This document shows, one piece after another, positions 1 to 8,805 of a stretch of DNA of 64,000 nt (position 1 is its first letter; every line of letters begins with the position of its first letter). The notes beneath the pieces are model-generated. The model had not been told where the DNA came from, made no database searches, and saw only the letters and a list, made by a program, of their open reading frames with translations. The stretch lies in NCBI RefSeq assembly GCF_035712445.1, contig NZ_DASTAT010000111.1, positions 1 to 64,000 on the forward strand, given 5' to 3'. Source of the DNA: Oligoflexus sp. (GTDB taxonomy: Bacteria; Bdellovibrionota_B; Oligoflexia; Oligoflexales; Oligoflexaceae). The translations under genes and the position numbers were made by a program.

Positions 1-490
1 GGTGCACACCCGTGGTGGTTTCCTCGGTGATGCCGTGGATTTTGTCGAGCATCTGAGGATATTTTTCATGGATCATGCCGGTAAGGTCGCCGCCGTCATC
101 GAGGATCATGTTGCAATCCCAGGGCTTGCCATCCTTCAGGATGGTTTGCTCGATACACCAGTCGCCCTCTTCCACAGTCTGGCCCTTCCAGGCGTAGACA
201 GCCACACCGCGAGCGGCGATGGCAGCAGCTGCGTGGTCCTGAGTCGAGAAGATATTACACGAAGACCAGCGCACTTCCGCGCCCAGGTCAATCAGGGTTT
301 CGATCAGAACAGCGGTCTGGATCGTCATGTGGATACAGCCGATGATCTTGGCGCCTTTGAGGGGCTGCTCCGCGCGGTGTTTACGGCGCAGGCCCATCAG
401 AGCAGGCATTTCACGCTCAGCAAGTTTGATTTCGCGGCGGCCGAAATCGGCCAGGGAAATGTCGGCTACTTTATAATCAACTTTGGACAT
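1..490 (-). CDS. ahcY: Adenosylhomocysteinase, N-terminal part (runs off the window)
   Basis: S-adenosyl-L-homocysteine hydrolase, a cytosolic enzyme that splits SAH into adenosine and homocysteine and so relieves product inhibition of methyltransferases. The first 163 codons are present; the rest lies beyond base 1. The reading begins MSKVDYKVADISLADFGR and continues with the family's N-terminal substrate-domain motifs GCIHMTIQTAVLIETL, SSCNIFSTQDHAAAA and ILDDGGDLT, all close to consensus. The start codon overlaps the end of the upstream regulator by 14 bases, so the two are almost certainly co-transcribed and translationally coupled. The pairing with a SahR-type regulator fits control by SAH level. 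Confidence 0.96.
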   Translation of the reverse strand, partial: MSKVDYKVADISLADFGRREIKLAEREMPALMGLRRKHRAEQPLKGAKIIGCIHMTIQTAVLIETLIDLGAEVRWSSCNIFSTQDHAAAAIAARGVAVYAWKGQTVEEGDWCIEQTILKDGKPWDCNMILDDGGDLTGMIHEKYPQMLDKIHGITEETTTGVH

Positions 491-1493
491 CGTCGGTTCC
501 TTTCCTCAGACGAAATAGCTTCAACTGAATTTGAAATCCGTTCTTCAAACCCAGATAGAGACTTTGATCTTCCATAAATCCGGCCCCGGCCGCCCATTCC
601 TTGAGATCCTGGGGGTCAAAGCCCATCCAGACATCCCCGCAGGAGGCGCGGGTCCATTCCTGATTGTGCAAACAAAGGTCAGCGATCACGAGGCAGCCCT
701 GATCTTTGAGCAGCTGAGCCACCTTATGGAACGCCTGCCGCGGCGACGACATATGATGCAGGACCATATTCAAAACCACGGCATCCAGCTGGCCTCCACG
801 GCCGTCATAACTTTCCAGCGAGGACTGCACGAAATGAATCTTGTCCTTCGCTGCGATGTGCTTGCGCGTGAGCGCCAGCATCTCTTCCGAATTATCCAGC
901 GCCACCAGATGATCAAAGCGCCTCGATAATTCCTTCAAAAGTTCACCCTGGCCCGGGCCCACTTCCATCACCTGACTCGACCGCGGCAGGTCCATGAGAT
1001 CCAGGATTTCCCGCAGATTCGGCAGATACTGGTTCAGCTCGCAGAGCATGCCCTGGTTTTCCAGGAATTTATCCGCATGCCGTTCGAAGTACTGCCGTGA
1101 CTGGGCGGAACGATCCTCATAAACCGCCAGGATGCGGCGCATCGTTTCCTCGCTCAAAGCCAGCTCATCAATCGTCGCGAAGAGACTGTGCAGGAAATCA
1201 TGGAATTCCAGGCCCGTCTTCAAAAGCGTCCGGCGATAGAAAATACTGTTGCCCTGACGCCTTGTGGCCAAAAGTCCGGCCTTGTGCAGTATCTTCAGAT
1301 GATGACTCATCCCCGGCTGCGGCATCGCAAAGATGGTCGCCAGCTCCTGCACACCAAAAGAATCGTTGCTCAAAACCCGCATAATATCGAGGCGCAGAGG
1401 ATCCGCCACGGCCTTGCAAATGGCCGCAAGGGAGCTGCTGGTCAGCGCCTGGCTGATTCGCTTCGAAGCGCTGGATGGGGCGAGCATGTTCAA
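477..1493 (-). CDS. sahR: SahR-like ArsR-family regulator fused to a SAM-methyltransferase-fold domain
   Basis: Two-domain transcription factor. Residues about 20-95 are an ArsR-type winged helix (ADPLRLDIMRVL, QPGMSHHLKILHKAGLL, RRQGNSIFYR). Residues about 130-330 are a class I methyltransferase fold with motif I EVGPGQGE at about 177-184 and an acidic residue near 200. Known: proteobacterial SahR proteins have this architecture, bind SAH in the methyltransferase-like domain and repress SAM-cycle genes. The ahcY gene directly downstream, with overlapping ends, supports that identity. The listed start is TTG, six bases after AGGA; an ATG two codons later (1487) is possible but spaced less well. 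A strong promoter and an imperfect palindrome lie upstream. Confidence 0.85.
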   Translation of the reverse strand: MNMLAPSSASKRISQALTSSSLAAICKAVADPLRLDIMRVLSNDSFGVQELATIFAMPQPGMSHHLKILHKAGLLATRRQGNSIFYRRTLLKTGLEFHDFLHSLFATIDELALSEETMRRILAVYEDRSAQSRQYFERHADKFLENQGMLCELNQYLPNLREILDLMDLPRSSQVMEVGPGQGELLKELSRRFDHLVALDNSEEMLALTRKHIAAKDKIHFVQSSLESYDGRGGQLDAVVLNMVLHHMSSPRQAFHKVAQLLKDQGCLVIADLCLHNQEWTRASCGDVWMGFDPQDLKEWAAGAGFMEDQSLYLGLKNGFQIQLKLFRLRKGTDDVQS

Positions 1494-1527
1494 ATTCGAT
1501 CCTTTTTGGGGTCACGCATTCGATCCT
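1494..1527 (-). repeat. Direct repeat in the sahR leader
   Basis: The 10-mer ATTCGATCCT occurs at 1494-1503 and again at 1518-1527 (plus-strand sense), 24 bases apart, just upstream of the sahR start. One copy contains the presumed Shine-Dalgarno. It could be a binding or RNA element; no function is shown. Confidence 0.5.
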
Positions 1528-1535
1528 ACAGACAT

Positions 1536-1553
1536 ATCGGATTCATGTCCAAT
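1536..1553. promoter_or_regulatory. Candidate SahR operator
   Basis: Imperfect palindrome with arms ATCGGA and TCCAAT around a six-base centre, placed roughly 10-27 bases downstream of the expected transcription start of sahR-ahcY. A repressor bound there would block transcription. Assignment to SahR is by position only. Confidence 0.4.
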
Positions 1554-1568
1554 CTATATTAAGGTTTT

Positions 1569-1597
1569 TTTATATAGAAATAGTTTGATGCTTTCAA
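1569..1597 (-). promoter_or_regulatory. Sigma-70-type promoter of sahR-ahcY
   Basis: On the minus strand a -35 TTGAAA (1592-1597) is followed after exactly 17 bases by a -10 TATAAA (1569-1574). The start of transcription would be near 1562, giving a leader of about 70 bases. Confidence 0.6.
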
Positions 1598-1636
1598 GTC
1601 ACTGAATTTATTGGAAATCAGGCAGGGTTTAGCGAG

Positions 1637-4474
1637 TCACGAAACAAGGGCAGTCAGGCTGCTAGGGACGGCATCCAGGCGCCGATAGTAGGTGGACGGC
1701 AGGTGAACGACGAGGCGAAAGGCACGGAAATTGGGGTCTTTTCCAGGGCTCAAAAGTTCCAGCGTGGCATCGCCTCCGGCTTCACGCAAATAAAGGCGAA
1801 TGGCTTCCATGCCCATGCCGCGCCCGGAAATTTCCGTGACCGTGGCGGCGGTGCTCAGACCGGATTGAAACACGAGTTCAGCAAGCTCCTCATCCCGGGC
1901 ATTGACCGGCAGGCCGTAAAGCGAGGCGCGGGAACGCAAAAGCCCCAGCGGCAGGCCGCGACCATCATCATGAAAGCTGATGCGAAGGCCTTTCGGATCC
2001 TCGGCACAGGCGATGGTTAAAGTCCCGTGAGCGGGCTTGCCCTGACGCAGGCGTTCTTCCGGTGTTTCGATGCCATGATCCAGAGCATTGCGGAGGATAT
2101 GCACCATGATCTTGCGCAGAAGATTCTCGGCCGCCTGGCTGAAGAGAAAGCCCTCGGCTTCGATCGCCACATGGGGCTCCAGGCGCTTCAGATCACGGGC
2201 TATGCCGCGGACTGCACCACGGACTTCCGGGAAGAACAGCGCCACATCCTGGAAGATATGCGTCTCGATGATCGTCAAGAGTTCCTTGAGCGTCGCCATC
2301 CTGTTGAGCTGGGTGGCCAGAGGCTCAAACGCATGCAGAAGATTGGCCAGTTTTTCCAGGACCTCGCGGCCCAGGGTCGCCCCTGACTGACCTATTCCTT
2401 CGCGGCCCAGGATGCTGCGATGAATATCGCGGTACTGCGCGACCAGGGCCACCAGCTTATCATGCGCGTCCAGCAGCTCGCTCGCCTGCCAGGGCTGGGC
2501 CGGATTTTTCATGATCCTGATATAATCCTGCTCCATTTCATGCGCCATGGCACTGATCTGATTCAGTCCAAGGGTTCGAGCCGAGCCCTTGAGCGTATGC
2601 ATATTGATGTAAAGGGCTTTGACCACCGCGCTCGTATTCGAGGACGGGCTGGTCATAAGTCGCCTGTTATCATTCAAAAGATTGTCCGTGGCCTCGGCAA
2701 AGATCTGAAACGTTGGCCCCGAGACGAGAAGGAGTTCCTGAATATAGACCAGAAGATTCTTCTGCTTTTCATTCTGCTCCTCGACCGCCTTCATCCGCGT
2801 ATAGTCATGCAGAGTCAGCTGCAGCTTTTCCACAAGGCCCTGATTGTTCACGATCGGCGCCCAGTCGAGCTGCAGATACTTCGGCTTGTTCTCGATCATC
2901 AGCACCAGCTCGGTGACGAGCTGCACGGCATTGAATTCGAAGTTGATCAGGTCCTCGTTCAAAATCGAATCGAGCGCGGCGGTGATCCGCGATTTATCAT
3001 CCGCGGTCAAAAGACTATGATCCAGCAGCAGCTCGTTCAGGGACACGCCCGCCACCTGATCCGCGCCTAGAATAACCTTCAGATGCCGCGAGTATTCATG
3101 ATCGGCCACCCCAGGCGAAACAATGCCCATCACGCCTTGCGGGATGTGGTCGAGCATCGTGCGAATGTTCCGCGTCTTGCGTTCGACCTCTTCCTGAAGA
3201 GTCCTGGAGAGTCGCTGAGCAGTGCGGAAGGAGGACGCGAACAAGTCGGCGATGACCTGACTGTTGCTGAAGAGCAGGCAGACGATCCCAAACGGGGCTA
3301 AAAATATAGGGGAATCGTGAAGACCCGTGCCGATGAAAACATCATAGACCACGGTGCAGGCCATGATGAGTCCACCCACAGCAAGGTAGCCGCTGCCTTT
3401 GGCTTTATTTAAAAGCGCCCAGGCGACAATGCCGAGGTAGGTGGACGTCTGCACCAGGAGTATGGCGTTCAAGGGAATCAGAAACCTGGGGTAGAAGGTC
3501 GCAGGCGTGACGAGGCAGAAAATCAGCGATGCGACGCCGATCATAGCTTCGCATTGCAAAAGAAGCCGCAACTTGCGCAGATGGAAGGTCGCCATCGCAA
3601 ACAGCGCCCCGCAGGCCCCTAGAATGCCAAGGAACCCATACTCAAATTTTCGCACAGTCTCAAAAATCAAAAGACTCGGTTCGGGGAAAAGGACATTCAT
3701 GATGGTCGGACTGCTGCCCAGCATGCGAAAGAGGATACTGGCACTGAAGACGCTCAGCACCAGCGAGGCTTTGTCTTCGTTGCGATGCAGAAAAAGACCG
3801 AAATGATACATCATCATCGCGAAGATCGCGCCGACAGCGAGGGCCTCGGACAGAAACAGGATGCGATGACGCCTTGAGATCAATTCATAGGATCCCAGCT
3901 GCGGTGAGGTCCAAAGTCCGCCCCACGGATAATGAAAACCACTGAGGTGAATGACAAGATAATAGTGTCCGCTGCCATCAGCCCGCCACAGTCCAACAGG
4001 AGAGGCCACCTGAGGAATGGAATCGTCCGGGCTGGTCCCGACCTTGCCTACGCTCAGGAGCATTTCCATAGGCACCGAGCGCTCCACATCCAGAGCAAAG
4101 ACCCGGTATGCCGTATCCCCACGCACGTTCAATCCAAGGTTCTGAAAGGGTGGCCGCAGATTTTTGAACTCAAGCACGAAGGTTCCCCAGGTCTGGGGAT
4201 CCAGATTTTTACCCGAGGCATCCACATAGGCATCAACGCCGGCAGGGACCTTGACCAGAAGACCTTGCTCCAGACTGAAATCGGGTGACCGCAGTCGATC
4301 CTCGCTCAAAAACTCCCGTGGAAAAAATCGCCATTCGCCGCTAAGAGCATGCGCCTCTTCCCAGTGCATGGACGCAAAATCCACCGTCCCTCCTTGCACC
4401 ATCGCCGTCGCGCGTGGGGCAAGCAGGATAAGGAGGAAGTTCAATTGCATGTATAAATATAGTAATTTCATCAT
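1637..4474 (-). CDS. 7TMR-DISM membrane sensor with Hpt and CheA-type ATPase domains
   Basis: Large membrane sensor (945 aa). A signal peptide is followed by a periplasmic 7TMR-DISM extracellular-type domain, a seven-helix 7TMR-DISM membrane region (about 205-410), a coiled coil and a PAS-like stretch. An Hpt domain follows with phospho-acceptor His about 626 in HTLKGSAR. The C-terminal ATPase is of CheA type: N-box HILRNALDHGIE at about 792, DDGRGL at about 836 and GRGMGM at about 884. No DHp dimerisation helix pair, CheW-like domain or receiver is visible, so it is probably an autonomous CheA-like phosphodonor whose response regulator is elsewhere. Two ATG codons in tandem at the start leave a one-codon ambiguity. 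Confidence 0.85.
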   Translation of the reverse strand: MMKLLYLYMQLNFLLILLAPRATAMVQGGTVDFASMHWEEAHALSGEWRFFPREFLSEDRLRSPDFSLEQGLLVKVPAGVDAYVDASGKNLDPQTWGTFVLEFKNLRPPFQNLGLNVRGDTAYRVFALDVERSVPMEMLLSVGKVGTSPDDSIPQVASPVGLWRADGSGHYYLVIHLSGFHYPWGGLWTSPQLGSYELISRRHRILFLSEALAVGAIFAMMMYHFGLFLHRNEDKASLVLSVFSASILFRMLGSSPTIMNVLFPEPSLLIFETVRKFEYGFLGILGACGALFAMATFHLRKLRLLLQCEAMIGVASLIFCLVTPATFYPRFLIPLNAILLVQTSTYLGIVAWALLNKAKGSGYLAVGGLIMACTVVYDVFIGTGLHDSPIFLAPFGIVCLLFSNSQVIADLFASSFRTAQRLSRTLQEEVERKTRNIRTMLDHIPQGVMGIVSPGVADHEYSRHLKVILGADQVAGVSLNELLLDHSLLTADDKSRITAALDSILNEDLINFEFNAVQLVTELVLMIENKPKYLQLDWAPIVNNQGLVEKLQLTLHDYTRMKAVEEQNEKQKNLLVYIQELLLVSGPTFQIFAEATDNLLNDNRRLMTSPSSNTSAVVKALYINMHTLKGSARTLGLNQISAMAHEMEQDYIRIMKNPAQPWQASELLDAHDKLVALVAQYRDIHRSILGREGIGQSGATLGREVLEKLANLLHAFEPLATQLNRMATLKELLTIIETHIFQDVALFFPEVRGAVRGIARDLKRLEPHVAIEAEGFLFSQAAENLLRKIMVHILRNALDHGIETPEERLRQGKPAHGTLTIACAEDPKGLRISFHDDGRGLPLGLLRSRASLYGLPVNARDEELAELVFQSGLSTAATVTEISGRGMGMEAIRLYLREAGGDATLELLSPGKDPNFRAFRLVVHLPSTYYRRLDAVPSSLTALVS

Positions 4475-4527
4475 TCCCTAGTATCTCACAAGGTTTCCCT
4501 GCGAGATCCGGGAAAGAATTGCCGGGA

Positions 4528-5289
4528 TCAGGTCTTTACGCGATAACCCGTGCGGAAAATAATCCATACAGCGAGCAGACTGAGGACGAGAAAAGCGCCC
4601 GTCGTACCGAGGCTGACCGCAACGCTGACATCCGCGCGACCGTAAAAACTCCAGCGAAAACCGCTGATCAGGTAGACGACAGGATTGAAGAGCGTGACCT
4701 TCTGCCAGACCGGAGGCAGCATGCTGATCGAGTAAAAACTCCCACCCAAAAAAGTGAGCGGCGTCACGACCATCATGGGCACGACCTGCAGCTTTTCAAA
4801 GCCGTCAGCCCAGATCCCGATGATGAATCCGAAAAGCGAAAAGGTGATCGACGTCAGCACCAGAAACGCAATCATCCAGACCGGATGCTGCACAGAGAAA
4901 TCCACGAACAGGCGGGCCGTGATCAGGATCACCGTCCCAAGAATAATGGACTTGCTGGCTGCCGCTCCCACATAACCGCAGACAATTTCCAAAGCGGAAA
5001 TCGGGGCCGAGAGGATTTCATAAATGGTGCCCGAGTATCGCGGCATATAAATGCCGAAGGAGGCGTTGGAAATGCTCTCCGTCAGGACCGAGAGCATGAT
5101 CAAACCCGGCACGATGAAGGCCCCGTAACTCACCCCGTCCACTTCCGCCATCCGCGATCCGATCGCCGAACCAAAGACGATGAAGTAAAGCGATGTGGAA
5201 ATCACAGGCGACGCGATGCTTTGAAAAATCGTGCGAAAGAAGCGGGCCATTTCAAAAGCATAGATGGCGCGAATCGCATAAAAATTCAT
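4528..5289 (-). CDS. ABC-2 type transporter permease
   Basis: Inner-membrane permease of 253 aa with about six hydrophobic segments, in the ABC-2 family that includes YadH, NodJ and DrrB. Diagnostic stretches are ASPVISTSLYFIVFG near the N-terminus and the conserved PLTFLGGSFYSISMLPP motif in the C-terminal half. Its start overlaps the stop of the upstream ATPase by four bases, showing it is the partner subunit. The substrate is not predictable; relatives export polysaccharides, lipooligosaccharides or drugs. Confidence 0.92.
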   Translation of the reverse strand: MNFYAIRAIYAFEMARFFRTIFQSIASPVISTSLYFIVFGSAIGSRMAEVDGVSYGAFIVPGLIMLSVLTESISNASFGIYMPRYSGTIYEILSAPISALEIVCGYVGAAASKSIILGTVILITARLFVDFSVQHPVWMIAFLVLTSITFSLFGFIIGIWADGFEKLQVVPMMVVTPLTFLGGSFYSISMLPPVWQKVTLFNPVVYLISGFRWSFYGRADVSVAVSLGTTGAFLVLSLLAVWIIFRTGYRVKT

Positions 5290-6224
5290 GTTGGCCCCTT
5301 CACAAGCCCGACGAAGATATCTTCGAGCGAACTCTCCTTGGTTTGCAGATCCTTGAAATCTATTCCCTGCTCGCCGAGCCGACGCAAAAGCGGAGCGATC
5401 CCTGTGTGCTGACCCTGGGTATCAAAGGTATAGGTCAGCTTCAGCCCATCGTTACTGAGTTCCAAGGGCTCGTTCTGCAGGGCGGCGGGCAGGACCTGAA
5501 GCGGCGCCTGCAGGTTCAGAATCAGCTGCTTTTTCCCAAGTTTTTGCATCAGGCGCTGCTTATCCTCGACCAGGATGATTTCGCCTTTGCGAATCACCCC
5601 GACCCGATCGGCCATCTCTTCCGCCTCTTCGATATAATGAGTCGTCAGGATAATGGTCACTCCGCTTTCCCGCAGCCGCCGTACCATGGCCCACATATCG
5701 CGGCGCAGTTCCACATCAACGCCGGCCGTGGGTTCATCCAGAAAAAGGATATGCGGTTCATGCGACAGAGCCTTGGCAATCATGACCCGTCTTTTCATGC
5801 CGCCCGACAGCGTCATGATCCGGTTATCCTTTTTTTCCCAGAGCGAAAGATCCCTGAGAATCTTTTCCACCCAGGCCCGGTTGGGAGCCTTGCCGAAGAG
5901 TCCCCGGCTGAAGTTGACCGTACGCCAGACGCTTTCGAACATATCGCTGGTGAGTTCCTGCGGCACCAGTCCGATCTTCGTGCGGGCCGCGCGATAGTCG
6001 CGGATGATATCATGACCATCGGCGCGGACTGTCCCCGCGCTGGGGTTCACAATCCCGCAGATGATATTGATCAGTGTGGTTTTGCCGGCACCGTTGGGAC
6101 CCAGCAGGGCAAAAATTTCCCCGCGCCGGATTTCCAGATTGATATTCGTGAGCGCCTGATGCCCCGAAGCGTAGGTCTTGTTCAGACCAGTGACAGAAAT
6201 AATTGCGGGTTCCATTGCTTGCAT
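5286..6224 (-). CDS. ABC transporter ATP-binding protein, YadG/NodI type
   Basis: ATPase subunit of 312 aa for the adjoining ABC-2 permease. Walker A is LLGPNGAGKTT, the signature is LSGGMKRR, Walker B is ILFLDEPTAGVD and the switch His lies in TTHY. The C-terminal extension of about 90 residues is typical of the NodI/DrrA class. The ATG at 6224 is preferred over an in-frame GTG at 6260 because AGGTGAAG precedes it at good spacing and homologues begin just before the AIISVTGL strand. Confidence 0.93.
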   Translation of the reverse strand: MQAMEPAIISVTGLNKTYASGHQALTNINLEIRRGEIFALLGPNGAGKTTLINIICGIVNPSAGTVRADGHDIIRDYRAARTKIGLVPQELTSDMFESVWRTVNFSRGLFGKAPNRAWVEKILRDLSLWEKKDNRIMTLSGGMKRRVMIAKALSHEPHILFLDEPTAGVDVELRRDMWAMVRRLRESGVTIILTTHYIEEAEEMADRVGVIRKGEIILVEDKQRLMQKLGKKQLILNLQAPLQVLPAALQNEPLELSNDGLKLTYTFDTQGQHTGIAPLLRRLGEQGIDFKDLQTKESSLEDIFVGLVKGPT

Positions 6225-6378
6225 GCCTTCACCTGGACAAGGTTTTTCGTACCCTAGCACAGGCCCGCGCGGGCGTCCACCGGCAAGGATCGCTCCTTGT
6301 CCTCATCGTCCACCTTCCTTACGATGGAAGGAAACGAATACTCGGCCCTGCGCGAGGATGCTATGCTGTGGTTCCTTC

Positions 6379-8676
6379 ATGAGATCTAAACGGGTACCGG
6401 GTTATGTAACCCTGTTCGCGATGGGTCTGATCCTGTCGCTCTATGCCCTGGGGGTCCTTTCCTCCCTGGACGATAAGAGCGTGCGTCCTCTGGAATTCAG
6501 ACTGCGGAGTTTTCTGCAGAAGTCCCCCACGTTGGATCCACGCCTCAAAATTTATTCCTACGATGATTCCACCCTGCGCTTCACAAAAAAGCCGGATCTT
6601 GATTTCGAACTCTGGCTGAAGCTTCTGAAGACCATCAGTGATGCAGGCCCACGCCGCATCATGATCGACAAGATCTTCGCGGTCGTCGACAGCGTGACTC
6701 CGCTCGATGCGCTGAAGCCTGAATTCGAGAAGATCAAGGCGGATGTCGTCACCGCCGTCTATGCTGGATCGAACGTCATCAAATTCAAAGAGCCCCTGCC
6801 CACCGACTTCAAAGGCTTCGCATTATCCCAATGGACGGGGCGCACCTTGGGGGCCGACGAACTGAGTTGGATGCAGCTGCAGCCGGGCTATGTCTATGGG
6901 CCTGATCCTGAACTGTGGGAAGGCTTTCATAGCTTCGGACATATTCTTTATCCAAGGCAGGGCATGGTGAATCTCTTTCACCGCTATGAGCCCGCGCATG
7001 CCGTGCCGCATTGGAGTCTGCTGGCCGCCGACACCATCAAACTCGATGAAGAAGGCCCCAGCATCAACGGTCAGCCCGTCCCGCATATTCAGGGCCAGGT
7101 GGCGGTGAACATGGTCGATGTCGCAGTCCTTGAGCGTAATATCTATAGCCTCGCGTCCGTTATTCATCGCAGCCGCGAAGGGTTGAGCATGAGCGGGCGC
7201 ATCAAGCCTGACCAGCTGGTGATCCTTCTGCCCGCGATGTTCACAGGCAACACCGATCGCGTGGAAACGCCTCTGGGCAGCGTGCCCGGTTCCTATGTGG
7301 TGCTTTCGATGATCAATAGCGTCCTGACCGGACAGTGGATTCACACCGTTCCGATGAGTCCATGGGAAATCATCATCTTCGCGGCCATGGGCTGGCTCGT
7401 CACGCTTCGCTTTCATGCGGTGGCGACGCCTCTTTTTCTTCTTGCAGCTCTCGCGTTCACCGGCATCAGTGGGGTGCTCGCCTTCGTCTATGCATCCTGG
7501 CAGTTGCCTTGGCTCTCCGCAGGCCTCGCCCTGGGGACCTCGGGGCTTTTGAATCTTCTGTGGATCGCCATGGTCCGCGTGCGGGAAGCGCAAAGGATCA
7601 CCCGCGCGGTTTCGGGCCTTGTGCCGCAGGATCACATCGAAGCCCTGCTGAAGGGCGAAAAGAGCCTGGAATTCGAGCCGGAAGGTCATGTCGTGAGCAT
7701 CATGTTCGTCGACATCGTGGGCTTTTCCCTGACCACCAAGAAACTTTCCGCGAGCGAAACCTTTCTGCAGCTGAAAGCCCTGCTCGCCGACATCACGGAC
7801 ATCGTGCATCAGCATCAGGGTACCATCGACAAAACCCTGGGTGATGGTCTCCTCTGCTTTTTCGGTTACAACATACTCGGTCAGCCCACGCAGCATCACG
7901 CGGACCAGGCGGTCCGCTGTGCGATCCAGATTCAAAAGAAGATCTTCCAGCATAGCCTTGAGGCTTCGGAAGCCGGCAAGGCGCTTTATCCTTTGCGCAT
8001 AGGCGTGAATACGGCCTCGGTCTTCATCGGCAATATCGGCAACCGGCAGCGGTTTGATTTCACGATGATCGGTGATGGCGTGAACTTCGCAGCGCGACTG
8101 GAGACGGCCTGCGCACCCTTTAAAATCATGATCGGTCCCTCGACCAAGGCGCAGCTGATGGAAATTTCTCCCGATCATCCCAGCATGCGCAAACGTCATG
8201 TGATGGTGAAGCATACCTCCGAACTTTTGGAGGCCTGGGAAGTGGATCCCTTCCATAATTCCGGCGAAGACATCGAACGCATCGAAAAGCTCTATTGGAA
8301 TTATGCCGGCATCTATCAGCGCGACACGCGACATCCGGCCGCCAGCAGTCACGGGATACGCTTCAGCAGCGGCATGGGCCACTTTCAGCTGCTGAATTAT
8401 TCCGTGTCCGGCCTTGGTCTGAAGAGCGACATCTTCCTGGCCCAGGGCGTGGTGCTCACTCTGAACCTTGAGAGTGATGATCCCGATATCCAGAACGAAC
8501 TGCATCAGTGGGGCCTGTCCTCGCTCGTGGTCGAGATCTGCTGGGGGAGTCCACGCGTGGAAGGCTTCGAGCATGGGGTTCGCTACGTCGGCCTCAGCAG
8601 CGATCAGAAAAACCGCATCTTTTCGCTTTTCCACGAACGCCAAAAGCCTTCACTCCACGGGGTCCCATCCTTCTGA
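6379..8676 (+). CDS. CHASE2-class III nucleotide cyclase with C-terminal PilZ-like domain
   Basis: Membrane adenylate/guanylate cyclase of 765 aa. The order is a first membrane helix, a periplasmic CHASE2 sensor (about 35-310), three C-terminal membrane helices, a class III cyclase domain (about 430-620) and a PilZ-like tail. Cyclase motifs include FVDIVGFS with the first metal Asp near 445, KTLGDGLLCFF near 485 and FTMIGDGVNFAARLE. The last 100 residues carry LLNYSVSGLGL, a strand pattern typical of PilZ domains, although the c-di-GMP-binding RxxxR is not obvious. The start is the ATG before RSKRVPGY; an in-frame ATG at 6358 also exists, and neither has a strong ribosome site. Confidence 0.82.
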   Translation: MRSKRVPGYVTLFAMGLILSLYALGVLSSLDDKSVRPLEFRLRSFLQKSPTLDPRLKIYSYDDSTLRFTKKPDLDFELWLKLLKTISDAGPRRIMIDKIFAVVDSVTPLDALKPEFEKIKADVVTAVYAGSNVIKFKEPLPTDFKGFALSQWTGRTLGADELSWMQLQPGYVYGPDPELWEGFHSFGHILYPRQGMVNLFHRYEPAHAVPHWSLLAADTIKLDEEGPSINGQPVPHIQGQVAVNMVDVAVLERNIYSLASVIHRSREGLSMSGRIKPDQLVILLPAMFTGNTDRVETPLGSVPGSYVVLSMINSVLTGQWIHTVPMSPWEIIIFAAMGWLVTLRFHAVATPLFLLAALAFTGISGVLAFVYASWQLPWLSAGLALGTSGLLNLLWIAMVRVREAQRITRAVSGLVPQDHIEALLKGEKSLEFEPEGHVVSIMFVDIVGFSLTTKKLSASETFLQLKALLADITDIVHQHQGTIDKTLGDGLLCFFGYNILGQPTQHHADQAVRCAIQIQKKIFQHSLEASEAGKALYPLRIGVNTASVFIGNIGNRQRFDFTMIGDGVNFAARLETACAPFKIMIGPSTKAQLMEISPDHPSMRKRHVMVKHTSELLEAWEVDPFHNSGEDIERIEKLYWNYAGIYQRDTRHPAASSHGIRFSSGMGHFQLLNYSVSGLGLKSDIFLAQGVVLTLNLESDDPDIQNELHQWGLSSLVVEICWGSPRVEGFEHGVRYVGLSSDQKNRIFSLFHERQKPSLHGVPSF

Positions 8677-8805
8677 ATCTGCTGTCAGGAAATAATTCCG
8701 GATTAAGCTGCCATTTCCCAAGGCTGGTGACCTCATTCAAATAGCTTAGAGTCTGACCGATACGTAGTTATCAAGCCCTGTTAAAAATCTGTCGAGGAAC
8801 GCGCC

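Noticed and set aside
4519..5412. A 297-codon plus-strand frame over the ABC permease
   Set aside because: Antisense to the permease; highly charged without structure, whereas the minus frame has six membrane helices and ABC-2 motifs.
6823..8643. A 606-codon open frame on the minus strand
   Set aside because: It is antisense to the CHASE2 cyclase, whose frame carries intact catalytic motifs; the antisense translation is His/Arg-rich without any domain.
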